Positions 1 through 10,515 of a DNA stretch of 64,000 bases are shown one piece after another. Source of the stretch: Gottfriedia sp002574545 (lineage in GTDB: Bacteria; Bacillota; Bacilli; Bacillales; Bacillaceae_G); the NCBI GenBank assembly GCA_052180195.1, contig CP197469.1; one strand, written 5' to 3'. The notes beneath the pieces were generated by a model, which was not told the DNA's origin, made no database searches, and saw nothing but the letters and a program-made list of their open reading frames with translations. The position numbers and the translations under genes were made by a program. The stretch's first letter is position 1; every line of letters starts with the position of its first letter.

Positions 1-468
1 TCATGGGGAAGTAAAAAAGGAAAAAGCTGAATCATACTTCCTCATAAGGTGTTCATGGGGAAGTTAAAAAGGAAAAAGCTGAATTATACTTCCTCTTGAG
101 GTGTTCATGGGGAAGTAAAAAAAGAAAAAGCTGAATCATACTTCCTAATAAGATGTTCATGGGGAAGTAAAAAAGGAAAAAGATGAAACATACTTCCTCA
201 TGAGATGTTCATGGGGAAGTAAAAAAGGAAAAAGCTGAATAGCACTTCCTTATGAGATGTTCATTGGGAAGTTAAAAAGGAAAAAGCTGAATCATACTTC
301 CTCATAAGGTGTTCATGGGGAAGTAAAAAAGGAAAAAGCTGAATTATACTTTCTCATGAGATGTTCATGGGGAAGTAAAAAAGGAAAAAGCTGAATTATA
401 CTTTCTCATGAAGTGTTCATGGAGATCTAAAACTGGAAAAAGATGAATTATGCTTTCTCAAGAGCATG
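1..468. repeat. 52-bp tandem repeat array (about 9 units)
   Basis: Units beginning TCATGGGGAAGT start at 1, 53, 105, 157, 209, 261, 313, 365 and 417, an exact 52-bp period with a few substitutions per unit. The last unit is diverged. The array runs off the left edge, so the copy number is a minimum. Each unit holds GGAAGTA and, about 21 bases on, TACTTCC, a 7-bp inverted repeat that could fold into a hairpin. The period is not a multiple of three and stops occur in all frames I checked, so it is not protein coding. It ends about 40 bp before the sensor kinase gene. Function unknown. Confidence 0.9.
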
Positions 469-511
469 CTAAGAATAAAGATCATCAAACTAAAAATTTA
501 TTACTGAGCGA

Positions 512-1969
512 GTGAAAGAAATGTCAATTAAAATGAGGTTTTTGTTGTCATATATAGGTGTGATTCTATTTTCGATTACATTATTATTGGCAGCAGGGTT
601 TTTAATTATTTTTGCAATAACAGGGGATGTAAAGTCAGTAGAAAATCTTTATAAAAAGACTTATGTACAAAAGCCTTTGACTACAGTTGAAGAAAGTGTG
701 TTTCTTGATTTGAAGTTGCTTGCTAAACATAATCCTAATCAGTTACTCAATAGACAGGAACTCAAAAGTATTGAGCATAAGAATATCGGAATCGTAGTAC
801 GAAAGGGTACAAATATCGAGTACGCTTCTACGGCTTTAGACAAAAAAGGGCTGGAACAAGCGCTTCCTGGGTTTGAGGCAACGAATATTAATACTCGGGA
901 TACGATAAAAATAAAAGATTTGTTTTTTACGTATGTGAAATTTGATTTTTATTTTCCAGATCAAAGCCAAGGGAGTATTTTTGTCTTAAAGAAGGCAAGT
1001 TCATATACCGAGATTATCCGTAATCTTTTCCCAATTTTACTAGGCTTACTACTTTTTTTATTTATTATGATTATTGGAATGTTAAACTATCTGGTTTCTC
1101 GAAGCATTATTAAGCCAATCTCAAAACTTAAAAATGGTGCTGAAAAGATTAAAGTTGGGGATTTGAATTTCGAAATTGTTATGAGTTCAAATGATGAAAT
1201 TGGTGTATTAAATAAAGCGTTTGAGGAAATGAGAATAAAATTAAAAGAATCGATCAATCTCCAGATACAATATGAGGAAAACCGTAAAGAGCTACTGTCC
1301 AATATTTCACATGATTTGAAAACACCAATTACTTCAATAATTGGATATGTGGAAGGGATAAAAGATGGTGTAGCAAATACTCCGGAGAAAATGGAAAAGT
1401 ATTTATCAACAATTTATTCTAAAGCAAAGGATATGGATTCATTAATCGATGAATTATTTTTATTCTCTAAGCTTGATTTAAAAAAGGAACCATTTCATTT
1501 TGAAACTTTCGAGTTGAATAAATATATCAAAAGCTATATAGAGGAAATAAATTTGGATTTAAGGCAGCAAGGCATCGAGATAGAATTTAATCATTTGCTT
1601 GAATCAATCAATGTTACAGCGGACCGAGAGAAATTAAAAAGAGTGTTGTCAAACTTAGTAAGTAATTGTGTGAAATATATGAACAAAGAAGAGAAGGGAA
1701 TTTCATTTTCAATAAATGAACAGTTAAGTGAAGTAATTGTAGAAGTCAAAGACAATGGACAAGGTATCGACCCTGCTACATTACCATTTATTTTTGATCG
1801 GTTTTTCCGTGCAGAACAATCAAGAAATTCACAAACTGGTGGTAGTGGTTTAGGTTTAGCAATCGCAAAACAGATTGTTGAAGAGCACGGAGGGAAAATC
1901 TGGGCAACTAGCGAGATTGGTAAGGGGACAAGTATATTTTTTTCCTTAAAGAAAGGTGAGAGAATTTGA
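512..1969 (+). CDS. Sensor histidine kinase (HAMP, HisKA, HATPase)
   Basis: Membrane sensor kinase of a two-component system. Residues about 9-35 and 171-195 are hydrophobic membrane segments that bracket an extracellular sensing region. A HAMP linker follows (about 195-248), then the HisKA box with SHDLKTP (phospho-acceptor His about 267). The ATPase domain shows an N box (LSNLVSNCVKY), G1 (DNGQGI), F box (FDRFFRAE) and G2 (GGSGLGLAIAK). All catalytic boxes are present. The GTG at 512 opens the frame; the ATG at 521 is an equally good start and neither has a strong ribosome binding site. The stop overlaps the start of the response regulator by 4 bp, so the two are co-translated. The signal sensed cannot be told from sequence. 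Confidence 0.93.
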   Translation: MKEMSIKMRFLLSYIGVILFSITLLLAAGFLIIFAITGDVKSVENLYKKTYVQKPLTTVEESVFLDLKLLAKHNPNQLLNRQELKSIEHKNIGIVVRKGTNIEYASTALDKKGLEQALPGFEATNINTRDTIKIKDLFFTYVKFDFYFPDQSQGSIFVLKKASSYTEIIRNLFPILLGLLLFLFIMIIGMLNYLVSRSIIKPISKLKNGAEKIKVGDLNFEIVMSSNDEIGVLNKAFEEMRIKLKESINLQIQYEENRKELLSNISHDLKTPITSIIGYVEGIKDGVANTPEKMEKYLSTIYSKAKDMDSLIDELFLFSKLDLKKEPFHFETFELNKYIKSYIEEINLDLRQQGIEIEFNHLLESINVTADREKLKRVLSNLVSNCVKYMNKEEKGISFSINEQLSEVIVEVKDNGQGIDPATLPFIFDRFFRAEQSRNSQTGGSGLGLAIAKQIVEEHGGKIWATSEIGKGTSIFFSLKKGERI

Positions 1970-2652
1970 AAGAAATATTACTGATTGAAGATGATATAAG
2001 CATTGCAGAATTACAACGAGATTATTTAGAAATAAATGATTTTCGTGTCGATATACAACATAATGGCGATGAAGGCCTTCAACATGCACTAAAAGGAAAT
2101 TATGATTTAATCATTTTGGATATCATGCTGCCAGGGAAAAATGGATTTGAAATTTGTAAAGAAATTCGTGCTGTAAAAAACATTCCTATTTTATTTGTAT
2201 CTGCTAAAAAAGAAGATATCGATAAAATTAGAGGACTTGGTTTAGGTGCGGACGATTATATTACAAAGCCATTTAGCCCAAGTGAACTAGTTGCAAGAGT
2301 AAAGGCACATTTATCTCGATATGAAAGGCTAGCAGGTAACAATGCGATTTCAAACACAATTTACGTTCATGGAATATCAATCGATCGATCCGCTCGTAAA
2401 GTTTTTATTAACGAGGTAGAAGTACCATTTACGACAAAAGAATTTGATTTAATGGTGTTTTTTGTAATGAACCCAAACCAAGTATTAAGTAAAGAACAAC
2501 TTTATGAAAAAGTTTGGGGTCTCGAATCAGCTGCAGACGTTTCAACTGTAACTGTCCATATTAGTAGATTACGTGAAAAAATTGAAAGAGATCCCACAAG
2601 CCCGAAGTTCTTGGAAACCGTTTGGGGAGCGGGTTATCGGTTTAATATTTAA
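1966..2652 (+). CDS. OmpR/PhoB-family response regulator
   Basis: DNA-binding partner of the kinase just upstream. Receiver domain residues 1-115 carry the acidic pocket (IEDD), the phospho-acceptor Asp52 in LDIMLPG, and the conserved Lys in ITKPFSP. The C-terminal winged helix (about 130-228) ends with the typical VWGAGYRF. Length (228 aa) is normal for the family. The start is TTG at 1966 inside the kinase stop region, preceded by GGTGAGAG. A terminator follows at 2659, so the operon is probably these two genes only. Target genes unknown; the small membrane-protein gene downstream is a candidate by position only. Confidence 0.94.
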   Translation: MKEILLIEDDISIAELQRDYLEINDFRVDIQHNGDEGLQHALKGNYDLIILDIMLPGKNGFEICKEIRAVKNIPILFVSAKKEDIDKIRGLGLGADDYITKPFSPSELVARVKAHLSRYERLAGNNAISNTIYVHGISIDRSARKVFINEVEVPFTTKEFDLMVFFVMNPNQVLSKEQLYEKVWGLESAADVSTVTVHISRLREKIERDPTSPKFLETVWGAGYRFNI

Positions 2653-2658
2653 TTAATA

Positions 2659-2683
2659 AACGTCACATAGTGGCGTTTTTTTA
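2659..2683 (+). terminator. Rho-independent terminator after the two-component operon
   Basis: AACGTCAC / GTGGCGTT stem (one G-T wobble) with a short loop and a run of seven T. Confidence 0.8.
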
Positions 2684-2885
2684 TTTATAGGAACCATTTA
2701 AATTGATTTTCTAATTTACCAATCACTAAATGATAGATTAGTTGAGGAAGAATAATATAGGGAAACGCTTCTTTTTTTGGTTATTTCAGCAAATTTTTAA
2801 ATGGAATGATAGTCAAAGGTTTTTAAAACACACTTGTTGAATATTAAATGTAGAGTTTTATTCTTGAATAGAGGTGTTTAATAAA

Positions 2886-3257
2886 ATGAACTTGGCAATA
2901 TCACTTAAAAATAAAAAAAAGTTGGCCTTAATTTCTCTAATAGCATTCAATCAAATTATTTTATCATTTGTTTTATTCCCTTTACGATTTACTTTAAATT
3001 TAAATTTCCTATTTTACTTTTATTGTTTCATGGCAGGTATTTTATGTTTTAACACCTTTCAAAGTAAGTGGTACAACACCTTATTTATAACTCTTATTAG
3101 TGGTCTTGTCGGAGTTATGTCAAGAGTCATTGTAGAATGGGGAGAAGTAACAATTACTGAGAATTTTAGTTTTGGTCATATTGTATCAACAATTGGAATG
3201 ACAACTGCTGGTATTTTTATTGTATATCTACTAATGATTCTTTTTAGAAAAGAATAA
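2886..3257 (+). CDS. Small integral membrane protein, unknown function
   Basis: About 123 residues with four hydrophobic stretches separated by short polar turns, so probably four membrane helices. The frame opens with GTG at 2874, but the GAGGTG ribosome binding site at about 2870 fits the ATG at 2886 better. It has its own terminator and no partner in the same direction close by. I do not recognise the family. Its position after a two-component system would suit a regulated or sensor-associated membrane protein, but nothing in the sequence proves that. Confidence 0.65.
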   Translation: MNLAISLKNKKKLALISLIAFNQIILSFVLFPLRFTLNLNFLFYFYCFMAGILCFNTFQSKWYNTLFITLISGLVGVMSRVIVEWGEVTITENFSFGHIVSTIGMTTAGIFIVYLLMILFRKE

Positions 3258-3300
3258 AATGATAATTTCATACTGCTCCATAACCATTGCGTTATTTTAA

Positions 3301-3332
3301 AAAATGATCGACATTTTTGTCGGTCATTTTTT
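3301..3332 (+). terminator. Rho-independent terminator
   Basis: AAAATGATCGAC stem pairs with GTCGGTCATTTT (one wobble) across a 6-base loop and ends in T6. Confidence 0.85.
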
Positions 3333-3544
3333 AATTCTTAGTTCAATACAGCAATCTAAAAAGAAATATTATTAAAAATTTTATACTTTTTTAATAATTT
3401 GTTTAGATGGAGTTTTCATTTAAAGATTAATATAGATTACAGACGAACAATGGTCTATTTAATGAAAAAGATTGGAGGGTAATTTCCCAGGAATAAAACG
3501 ATATTTTCATGTAGATTTTTAAAGGAAAAGGAGGACGTTACTTT

Positions 3545-4219
3545 ATGTGGAAGATATTTGCAGTAGTCACCAGCTGCATACTTTTGCTAAATGGATGTGC
3601 CTCATTTGCTAAGGGGGAAGACAAAGTGAACGAACAGTTATTTCAGGCAGTAAAGCGAGGAGAAACTGATTTCGTAAAGAAGTTGATTGAGAATGGTGCG
3701 AATATTAATGCACAGAATTCAAATGGACAAACTCCTACAATGATTGCAACTTACCATAATGATTTCAAAACTGCAAAAGTACTGATTGAAGCTGGGGCAG
3801 ATGTAAATATACGAGATCATATGAAAAATAATCCTTTTTTATATGCTGGTGCAGAGGGATTAATCGATATTTTAAAACTTACAATTAAAGCAGGAGCAGA
3901 TCCAACAATTACGAACCGGTATGGTGGAACAGCATTGATTCCTGCTTCAGAACATGGATATGTGGATGTCGTAAAAGAGCTTCTTAATCATACTGATATT
4001 GATGTTAATCATGTCAATAATCTTGGATGGACTGCTCTATTAGAAGTAATACTTTTGAACGATGGGAATGAAAAACAACAGCAAACAGTGCAATTGCTTA
4101 TTGAGAATGGAGCAGATGTTAATTTGCCTGATCGTGAAAACGTTAGCCCTATACAGCATGCACGTAAGAGAGGTTTTAAAGAGATTGAAGAGATTTTACT
4201 AAAAGCAGGAGCTAAATAA
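3545..4219 (+). CDS. Ankyrin-repeat lipoprotein
   Basis: Predicted exported lipoprotein: an N-terminal hydrophobic segment ends in the lipobox LLNGC (Cys18). About five ankyrin repeats follow from residue 30, with the usual signatures G-A-N-I/V-N and A..G..D/E.V..L. They include GANINAQNSNGQTP, GADVNIRDHMKNNP, GADPTITNRYGGTA and GADVNLPDRENVSP. Such repeats bind other proteins; the partner is not evident. A good AAGGAGG site precedes the ATG. The gene is followed after 75 bp by another exported protein in the same direction. Reminiscent of ankyrin lipoproteins found near toxins or envelope-stress genes in Bacillus, but no function is assigned. Confidence 0.85.
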   Translation: MWKIFAVVTSCILLLNGCASFAKGEDKVNEQLFQAVKRGETDFVKKLIENGANINAQNSNGQTPTMIATYHNDFKTAKVLIEAGADVNIRDHMKNNPFLYAGAEGLIDILKLTIKAGADPTITNRYGGTALIPASEHGYVDVVKELLNHTDIDVNHVNNLGWTALLEVILLNDGNEKQQQTVQLLIENGADVNLPDRENVSPIQHARKRGFKEIEEILLKAGAK

Positions 4220-4293
4220 TAAAAGTTCATGGCCAATTGTAAGAATAATTGGGGAGTATATAAATAACGATAAAAATTTAAGGAGACAATTAA

Positions 4294-5265
4294 ATGATTA
4301 AGAAAACAAAAGCAATTTCATCAATTTTACTTGGAGTTTCTCTAGTAGTAACAAGTTATAATACTGTTGCTAACGCACAAGAAGAGCATAGTAAACAAAA
4401 AGATGAAAGAGTTTATAAAGCACCAAAAAAGGTTAAGAACAAGTTAACAAAAGGGCAAGTAATGGCTAATATTTTAAGTAGTACAAACTGGCAAGGTACA
4501 AGAGTGTATGATAAAAATCATCATGACCTAACAAAAGAGAACGCAAATTTTATTGGTCTTGCTAAATATGATTCTAAATCAGGTAGATACGAATTTTTCG
4601 ATGCAAAAACAGGTCAAAGTCGTGGGGATAAAGGAACATTCTTTATTACAAATGATGGTAAAAAGAGAATTTTAATTTCAGAATCAATGAATTACCAAGC
4701 TGTAGTCGATATGATTAAACTAAATAAAAACGTATTTACTTATAAAAGAATGGGGAAAGATGCAAACGGTAATGATGTAGAAGTATACGTTGAACATGTC
4801 CCTTATAAAGGAAAAGCACTTTCATTTACAGATCCAGATAAAAAACTAGATACTAAAACAGGGGAAATTGTAAAAAAAATTGATGGAGATAAAATTTTAG
4901 GAAGAACACTTTGGAATGGTACAAAAGTACTTGATGAACAAGGGAATGACGTAACGAAATACAATACGAATTTTATTAGTCTTGCAAAATTTGATGGTTA
5001 CACAAACAAATATGAGTTTTTCAATCTTGAAACAGGAAAAAGCCGTGGTGATTATGGATACTTCGATATTGCCCATGGAAATAAAATTAGAGCACATGTT
5101 TCAATCGGAACAAATAAGTATGGTGCTGTTCTTGAATTGACGGAGCTTAATAAAAATAAATTTACTTATAAAAGAACAGGTAAAGACAAAGATGGTAAGG
5201 ATATAACTGTATTTGTTGAACATGAGCCGTATAAAGGTGATTTTAAACCAGTCTTTAGTTTCTAA
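4294..5265 (+). CDS. Secreted protein with two tandem DUF4822-like domains
   Basis: A signal peptide (about residues 1-29, ending ANAQ) leads to two homologous domains at about 55-165 and 200-315. Each begins with a W.GT.V.D....D.T..N..FI.LAK.D patch, goes through YEFF...TG.SRGD.G.F, and ends in FTYKR.GKD..G.D..V.VEH.PYKG. The pattern matches my recollection of DUF4822 from Bacilli; a database search should confirm that. No catalytic motif is seen. An internal duplication is plain from the sequence. Ribosome binding site AAGGAGA precedes the ATG. Extracellular or cell-wall role likely. Confidence 0.75.
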   Translation: MIKKTKAISSILLGVSLVVTSYNTVANAQEEHSKQKDERVYKAPKKVKNKLTKGQVMANILSSTNWQGTRVYDKNHHDLTKENANFIGLAKYDSKSGRYEFFDAKTGQSRGDKGTFFITNDGKKRILISESMNYQAVVDMIKLNKNVFTYKRMGKDANGNDVEVYVEHVPYKGKALSFTDPDKKLDTKTGEIVKKIDGDKILGRTLWNGTKVLDEQGNDVTKYNTNFISLAKFDGYTNKYEFFNLETGKSRGDYGYFDIAHGNKIRAHVSIGTNKYGAVLELTELNKNKFTYKRTGKDKDGKDITVFVEHEPYKGDFKPVFSF

Positions 5266-5978
5266 AATGAGTATTCAAAAAGGACCTTTTGAACAATTCT
5301 AGAAAAAGGTTAAAATGTTAGTCAATTAATTATTATTTTAATAATAATTTTACTTATAGTTTTACCCAAGCATCCTCTTTCTCTTAGGATTTTCAATATT
5401 TGGAAGTACATCACTAAATCAATGATTCACTTAATTTTAGGTAGGGGAGAGGGATCATTATAGTAGCATACATATTTATAAATACTTTTAGATCTCTAAT
5501 GTCATTCTTTTAATAAAACTTGAAGAAAAATACTATGCAGGATTTTATACAGAAAAAGAGAATACTAGGTGAACAAGACCTTCCCCAAAAGCCTTTTACA
5601 TCAACAATGTATAAAAAACTGTATAACGTGAGAAAAAACTAAAAAGCCAATCCCTTGCTGCACAAGGGATTGGCTTTTTCGCAACTTCCGCTAAGAAGCT
5701 TTATGTAAACTAGATTTGTATATGGTATTCATAGAAAACACAAAAATACCTACCAACCTAAATGAAGGTTTTGAACGTTTTTTATAATAAAAATTATAAT
5801 ATTTCTTATACTCTTAAAATTCCATATTTTTCATGGTGACTTTCATGTCATTTTATAAGAAAATATCTTAGGGCAGAAAATGAAAACCCTTCCAAAAAAT
5901 TCACTTGAATGGGAGGGGGCATTTTAGAAACATTTTTCTGAATTTTTTTTATTTTAAGAATTAACATCTAGATGAGGC
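5266..5978. other. Intergenic region with a possible 35-codon ORF remnant
   Basis: No convincing gene. An open stretch from ATG at 5535 to TAA at 5642 (35 codons, Lys-rich, no ribosome binding site) ends right at the perfect terminator at 5641 and may be the tail of a lost gene. After the terminator comes a TTATGTAAACT motif (5701-5711) that recurs elsewhere in the window. Confidence 0.4.
5641..5679 (+). terminator. Perfect terminator hairpin
   Basis: A 17-bp perfect stem (AAAAAGCCAATCCCTTG and its complement) around a CTGCA loop. With A5 on one side and T5 on the other it can work in both directions. Confidence 0.9.
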
Positions 5979-6260
5979 ATGAACATGAAAATGAACAAAC
6001 GTTACATTGTATTTGGAGGAGCTCTTATTTCATCATTTGTTATATTAACCAACGTTATGGCAGCCCCATCAGACAATAGCCCCAAAAAAGCTGATTGGAA
6101 ATTAGAAAAACAGGATTTGAAAAAAGGGGAAAAGCCTCAACCGAAAAGAAATTTGAAGCCTAATGTCCAAGTACATAAAGGAAACACTCCTTTTGAACAA
6201 GTTGATAGTGACAAAAGTATAGAGAAGAAAAGGCCTGAAAAAGCCGATTCGTTAAAATAG
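5979..6260 (+). CDS. Small exported Lys/Pro-rich protein upstream of RHS module A
   Basis: About 90 residues: a signal peptide (hydrophobic stretch with FGGALISSFVILTNVMAAP) and then a strongly charged, Lys/Pro/Glu-rich tail with no hydrophobic core, probably disordered and extracellular. Several ATG codons lie close together (5979, 5985, 5991); the GAGG at 5974 favours the second or third. The stop lies 16 bp before the RHS gene start, with that gene's own AGGAGG in between, so the two are likely one operon. Perhaps an accessory for export or wall anchoring of the RHS protein; this is inference from position. Confidence 0.7.
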   Translation: MNMKMNKRYIVFGGALISSFVILTNVMAAPSDNSPKKADWKLEKQDLKKGEKPQPKRNLKPNVQVHKGNTPFEQVDSDKSIEKKRPEKADSLK

Positions 6261-6275
6261 GAGGAAGAGGATAAC

Positions 6276-9200
6276 ATGGGGAAAAAGTCATCTTTGTATA
6301 AGTCTTCTTTACAACGACGTATAAATAAACTTGTAGTTTCAGTTTTTGCTGCTTCTTCTGTTTTATATGCAATACCTCCAAGTCAGCATTCAAAGATTGG
6401 CACACAACGAACATTTGCTGCTACGACAGGTGTTGCGGATAAACCGAATTTAGGGCAAGAATCTTATTGGAACTTCTACACGACAACTTTAAGTTCAGGT
6501 TGGTATTCACAAGTTAATACTGCGACTGGAAACCTTGTGATAAACAATTCACTGGTAACTGTAGATGGTCGTGCTTTACCATTAAGCGAAGGATTGACTT
6601 ACAATGCAACTACTCAACAAGACGTTGGCGTAGGTCCTGGTTGGTCATTAGTAAATGGATTATTCTTACAAGAAAACGCGGATGGAAGCGTTACTTTGAA
6701 AGATGAAGATGCTACGAATCATACATTTACAAAAAATGGAGATGGTACGTATACTGCTCCTGCTGGAAAACATTTAACTTTAACTAAACTGCAAGCAGGT
6801 ATTTTTACAATTCAAGATAAAGATCAGTCCATTTCTCGTTTTGAAAACGGACATATTGTAAGTATCACTGATGAAAAACAAAATTCAAAGAGTTTTTCTT
6901 ACGATACGAATGGAAATTTATCCAAAGTAACTGATCCGTCTAGTAGAACTCTAACGTATACTTATGATACAAACAAGCGATTAGATAATATTACGGATCC
7001 AGCTAATCATAAAATTCAGTTTTCATACGATACAAACGGTAAACTAATTGGTGTAACAGATGCTCAGAATAATAAAGTTCAATTTGAGTATGATACCTCG
7101 AATCGTTTAAAAACTTTTATTGATGCAAAAGGTAAAAAAACAGCTTTTAACTATGATAGTTTAAGCCGTATGGTTAAATTGGTTGATGCACGATCAAATG
7201 CGACAACAACTTATGAAACGACAATTGCTTATGACGATCCTACACGTACAGCAACAATTACGGATCCTGCGGGTAAAAAAAGCACTTATATTCACAATAC
7301 TTCAAAGAATTTAACGCAGTATAAAGATGGAGTAAATAACATCTTTAACTATGATTGGAATCAAAATGAATTGATGACAATTAGTGACAGCAAAGGATCT
7401 AGTACCTATCAGTACGATAGCAAGGGAAATGTCACTCAAGTTTCAGATACGATTAGTCCTACTAGTACAGCAACAACTACAACTAAATATGACAGTAAAA
7501 ATAATCCAACAGAAGTAACAGATCCTAATCAAAATAAACAGGCATCTCGTTATGATGAGAATTCAAATCAAATTTCGGCTGTCAATTTAGAGCGTCAAGA
7601 GGCGGATGGAACAACTTATGATTCGAATGGAAAGGTTACTTCTAGAACTGACATAGGAGCACCGACATATAATCTAGTAGAAAATGGAAGTATAGAACGA
7701 CTTGACACAAACGGGAATATTATCGGATGGAATAAAGGTGGTAATACCTCTAAAATTTCAGTTGATTCATCAGTGTCAACTTACGGATCGAAAAGTGTAA
7801 AAATTTCTAGTACGACTGCAACCAATGCTTACTTGTATAGTAATGGGGTTACTGTAACTCCTGGTGAAAAATTAACTTTATCAGCTAAAGGAAGAATTGA
7901 TAATGTTTTTGGAACAGTCGGGGCAGACGTTGGAATCGAATTCTATGACTCTAATTGGAATTTTATCAGTTATTCTTATACGGAAGGTTTTACAGGAACA
8001 GGAAACCCTTATTATAATGTAACGGCAACTGTACCAGCGAATAGTGCATACGCTTTAGCAGTTGTTGATCTAGATGGAGCAAGTGGAACTGCTTGGTTTG
8101 ATGGAATTCAGTTAGAAAAACCCGTAAAATCAGAAGAAGGTCATATTTTAACTGACTTTAACATGAACGAAAATTCTAGCTTTGAGTGGGGAGGCGCATT
8201 ATGGTTAACAAAGTCATCTAACCCTGCAACGATTACGACTGAAGCAGCGTGGGCTGGCTCATATAGCGCAAAACTAAACTTTCCTACTTGGTGATTCTTG
8301 GATTGGCAGTAATGACATACCTGTAAAACCAGGTGAACCATTGACAGTATCAGGATTTATCAAAACAAATAACTTGTCAGGTGATGGGGCTAGAATCGAA
8401 ATTAACTACTATGATAGTACAGGTGCTTATATAGGCTACGGAGGAGCTAAGCTTCAAAAAGGTACGCAAGACTTTACGCGTTATGCATTTAGTTCGACTC
8501 CACCAGCTAATACAGCGTTCGCAAAAGTATATGGTACCGTATGGGCATCAACAGGAACGGCTTACTTTGATAATATAAAACTAACCACTGGTAGTACAAC
8601 ATTATATGGGTACGATGCTAGTGGAAACTATCTCACTTCAACACAGGACGCATATGGAGATTTAACACAGTCTACGTATGATGGTGTTGGAAATCAGACT
8701 AGCATGACAGATCCAATGGGATATAAGACCAGTTTCGCATTTGATGGAAATAACAATCTTACATCGGTGACAGATCCAAAACTGAAAGTCACTCGTTATG
8801 AGTATGATCCATCAAACTTACATGTATCCATTCGAGATGCGCGTAGTTCATCAGCTTCAGATAACATGTATCGAACTACGTTTGGTTACAACGAATTGAA
8901 TCAAATAACAAGTATGACTGATCCATTAGGAAAAGTTACTTCTCATACTTATGATAACGCAGGGAATGAAGATAGTACGAGTTATCCATGGGATGAGCCG
9001 TTTAACATCATACACTAATTTGTTTGGCTATTCCATTAATTATCAGTTAGATAAAGTAGGGAATATTTTAAGTAGTACGGATTCAAAAAACAAAACAATT
9101 TCGTATAGTTATGGATCGGATAACCGTCTTCTTTCTTTAACTGACACTAGTGGTAAAGTAACGAAATTTAACTATAACGAGTCAGGACTACCATTTGAAA

Positions 9201-10504
9201 TCGTTTATGGAAACGGTATAAAAAGTTTACAATCGTATGACAAACTTGGTCGTATCAAAGAAATTGCAAGCAATGGAAATCCGAATTCTGGCATTTTCAC
9301 ATATGAATACGACAAAAACGGAAATATTACGACTATTCAGGGTTATGATGGAACACAAACATTTTCTTATGATGAGCTGAATCGTTTAACAGGTTGGACA
9401 AATGAAGCTGGTACTCTTACAACCTATCAGTATGATGCAGTAGGAAATCTGACAAAAAAAGGTAGTCAGACATTCACTTACAATGCAGCAAACCAAATCA
9501 CGAATACTGGTTTTACTTACGATGTCAACGGTAATTTGACAAAAGATAGTAAGTACAATTATATCTACAACCATGAAAACCAGCTTACAAAGGTAACGAA
9601 AGTCTCTGATGGTTCGACGGTTGCAACTTATACGTATGACTACCGTGGTCTACGTATTAGTAAAACGACACCATCTGGTGGTACAATCTATTATCATTGG
9701 GATGATCAAGATCGATTAGTAAGAGAAAGTGATACAAATGGTAACACTTTATCGCTTTATATCTACAACGGAATTGAGTTAGTAGCTGTTGAAAAAGGCG
9801 GATTTATGTACTATACTCATACGAATCACCGTGGTGACATCTTAGCTTTAACAGATGCCAACGGAAATAGAGTTGCAACTTATAACTATGGTCCTTGGGG
9901 TGAGCTTATCAGTAAAACTGGTACAGTGGATATCCCATTTCGCTATGCAGGGTATTATTACGATCAAGAAACTGGCCTTTATTATTTGAAGGCTCGGTAC
10001 TATAATTCAGAATTAGGACGTTTCTTAACAAAAGATGGGATAGAAAACGGAGATAATCAAGTACCAATTACTTTGAACTTATATGCATATGCGAATAATA
10101 ATCCAATAATGATGGTTGATCCAGATGGGAAGTTTGCATGGCTATGGTGGATGGCAAAAGGAGCCTTGATATCCGGTTTTGTAGCATATGTTAAGTACAA
10201 AGTAGAAGTAAAGTTAGGCATTCAAAAAGCGAATAAGTCTAATATGCTAGTACAAGTGGGAACAGCGGCTGCAATAGGAGCTGTTACAGGAGGAATAGGT
10301 GCGAGTGCACTTGGTCGAGTAGGTGGCCTTCTTAAACTTGCAAAGAATAAGGGTTACCTGTCTAGTAAGGAAATAAAGATAGCAAACTACTTCATATACG
10401 AACAATATAATATTCTCAAATCTATCGTAAATAAATTTAATACTAATCCTGGTGGCCTTTCATGGAAAGAAGTGATAGCTAGAGAGGCAAAAAAATTCTT
10501 CTAA
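6276..10504 (+). pseudogene. RHS module A: WapA-like YD-repeat toxin with two frameshifts
   Basis: Secreted RHS/YD-repeat polymorphic toxin in three frames: 6276-8294, from about 8290 to 9018, and from about 8985 to 10504. Segment one has a signal peptide, a DUF6531-like entry region (NTATGNLVINN) and many YD repeats (F.YDTNGNL, YTYDTNKRL), then a carbohydrate-binding-like domain. The frame is lost near 8281-8292, resumes as GDSWIGSNDIPVKPGEP, and shifts again near 8985-8995. The last part holds further YD repeats and the RHS core end (FRYAGYYYDQETGLYYLKARYY to MMVDPDGK). The tip after DPDGK (about 125 aa) has a hydrophobic Gly/Ala-rich segment. A small membrane protein gene 12 bp downstream is the likely immunity gene. 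Both shifts could be sequencing errors; otherwise the full toxin is not made. Confidence 0.85.
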
Positions 10505-10515
10505 GAGAGGTATAT

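Noticed and set aside
1..468. Regular repeats suggested a CRISPR array
   Set aside because: The whole 52-bp unit is conserved from copy to copy. There are no unique spacers and no cas genes.
5535..5642. 35-codon ORF as a functional small protein
   Set aside because: No ribosome binding site and it ends inside a terminator stem; probably a remnant or chance.
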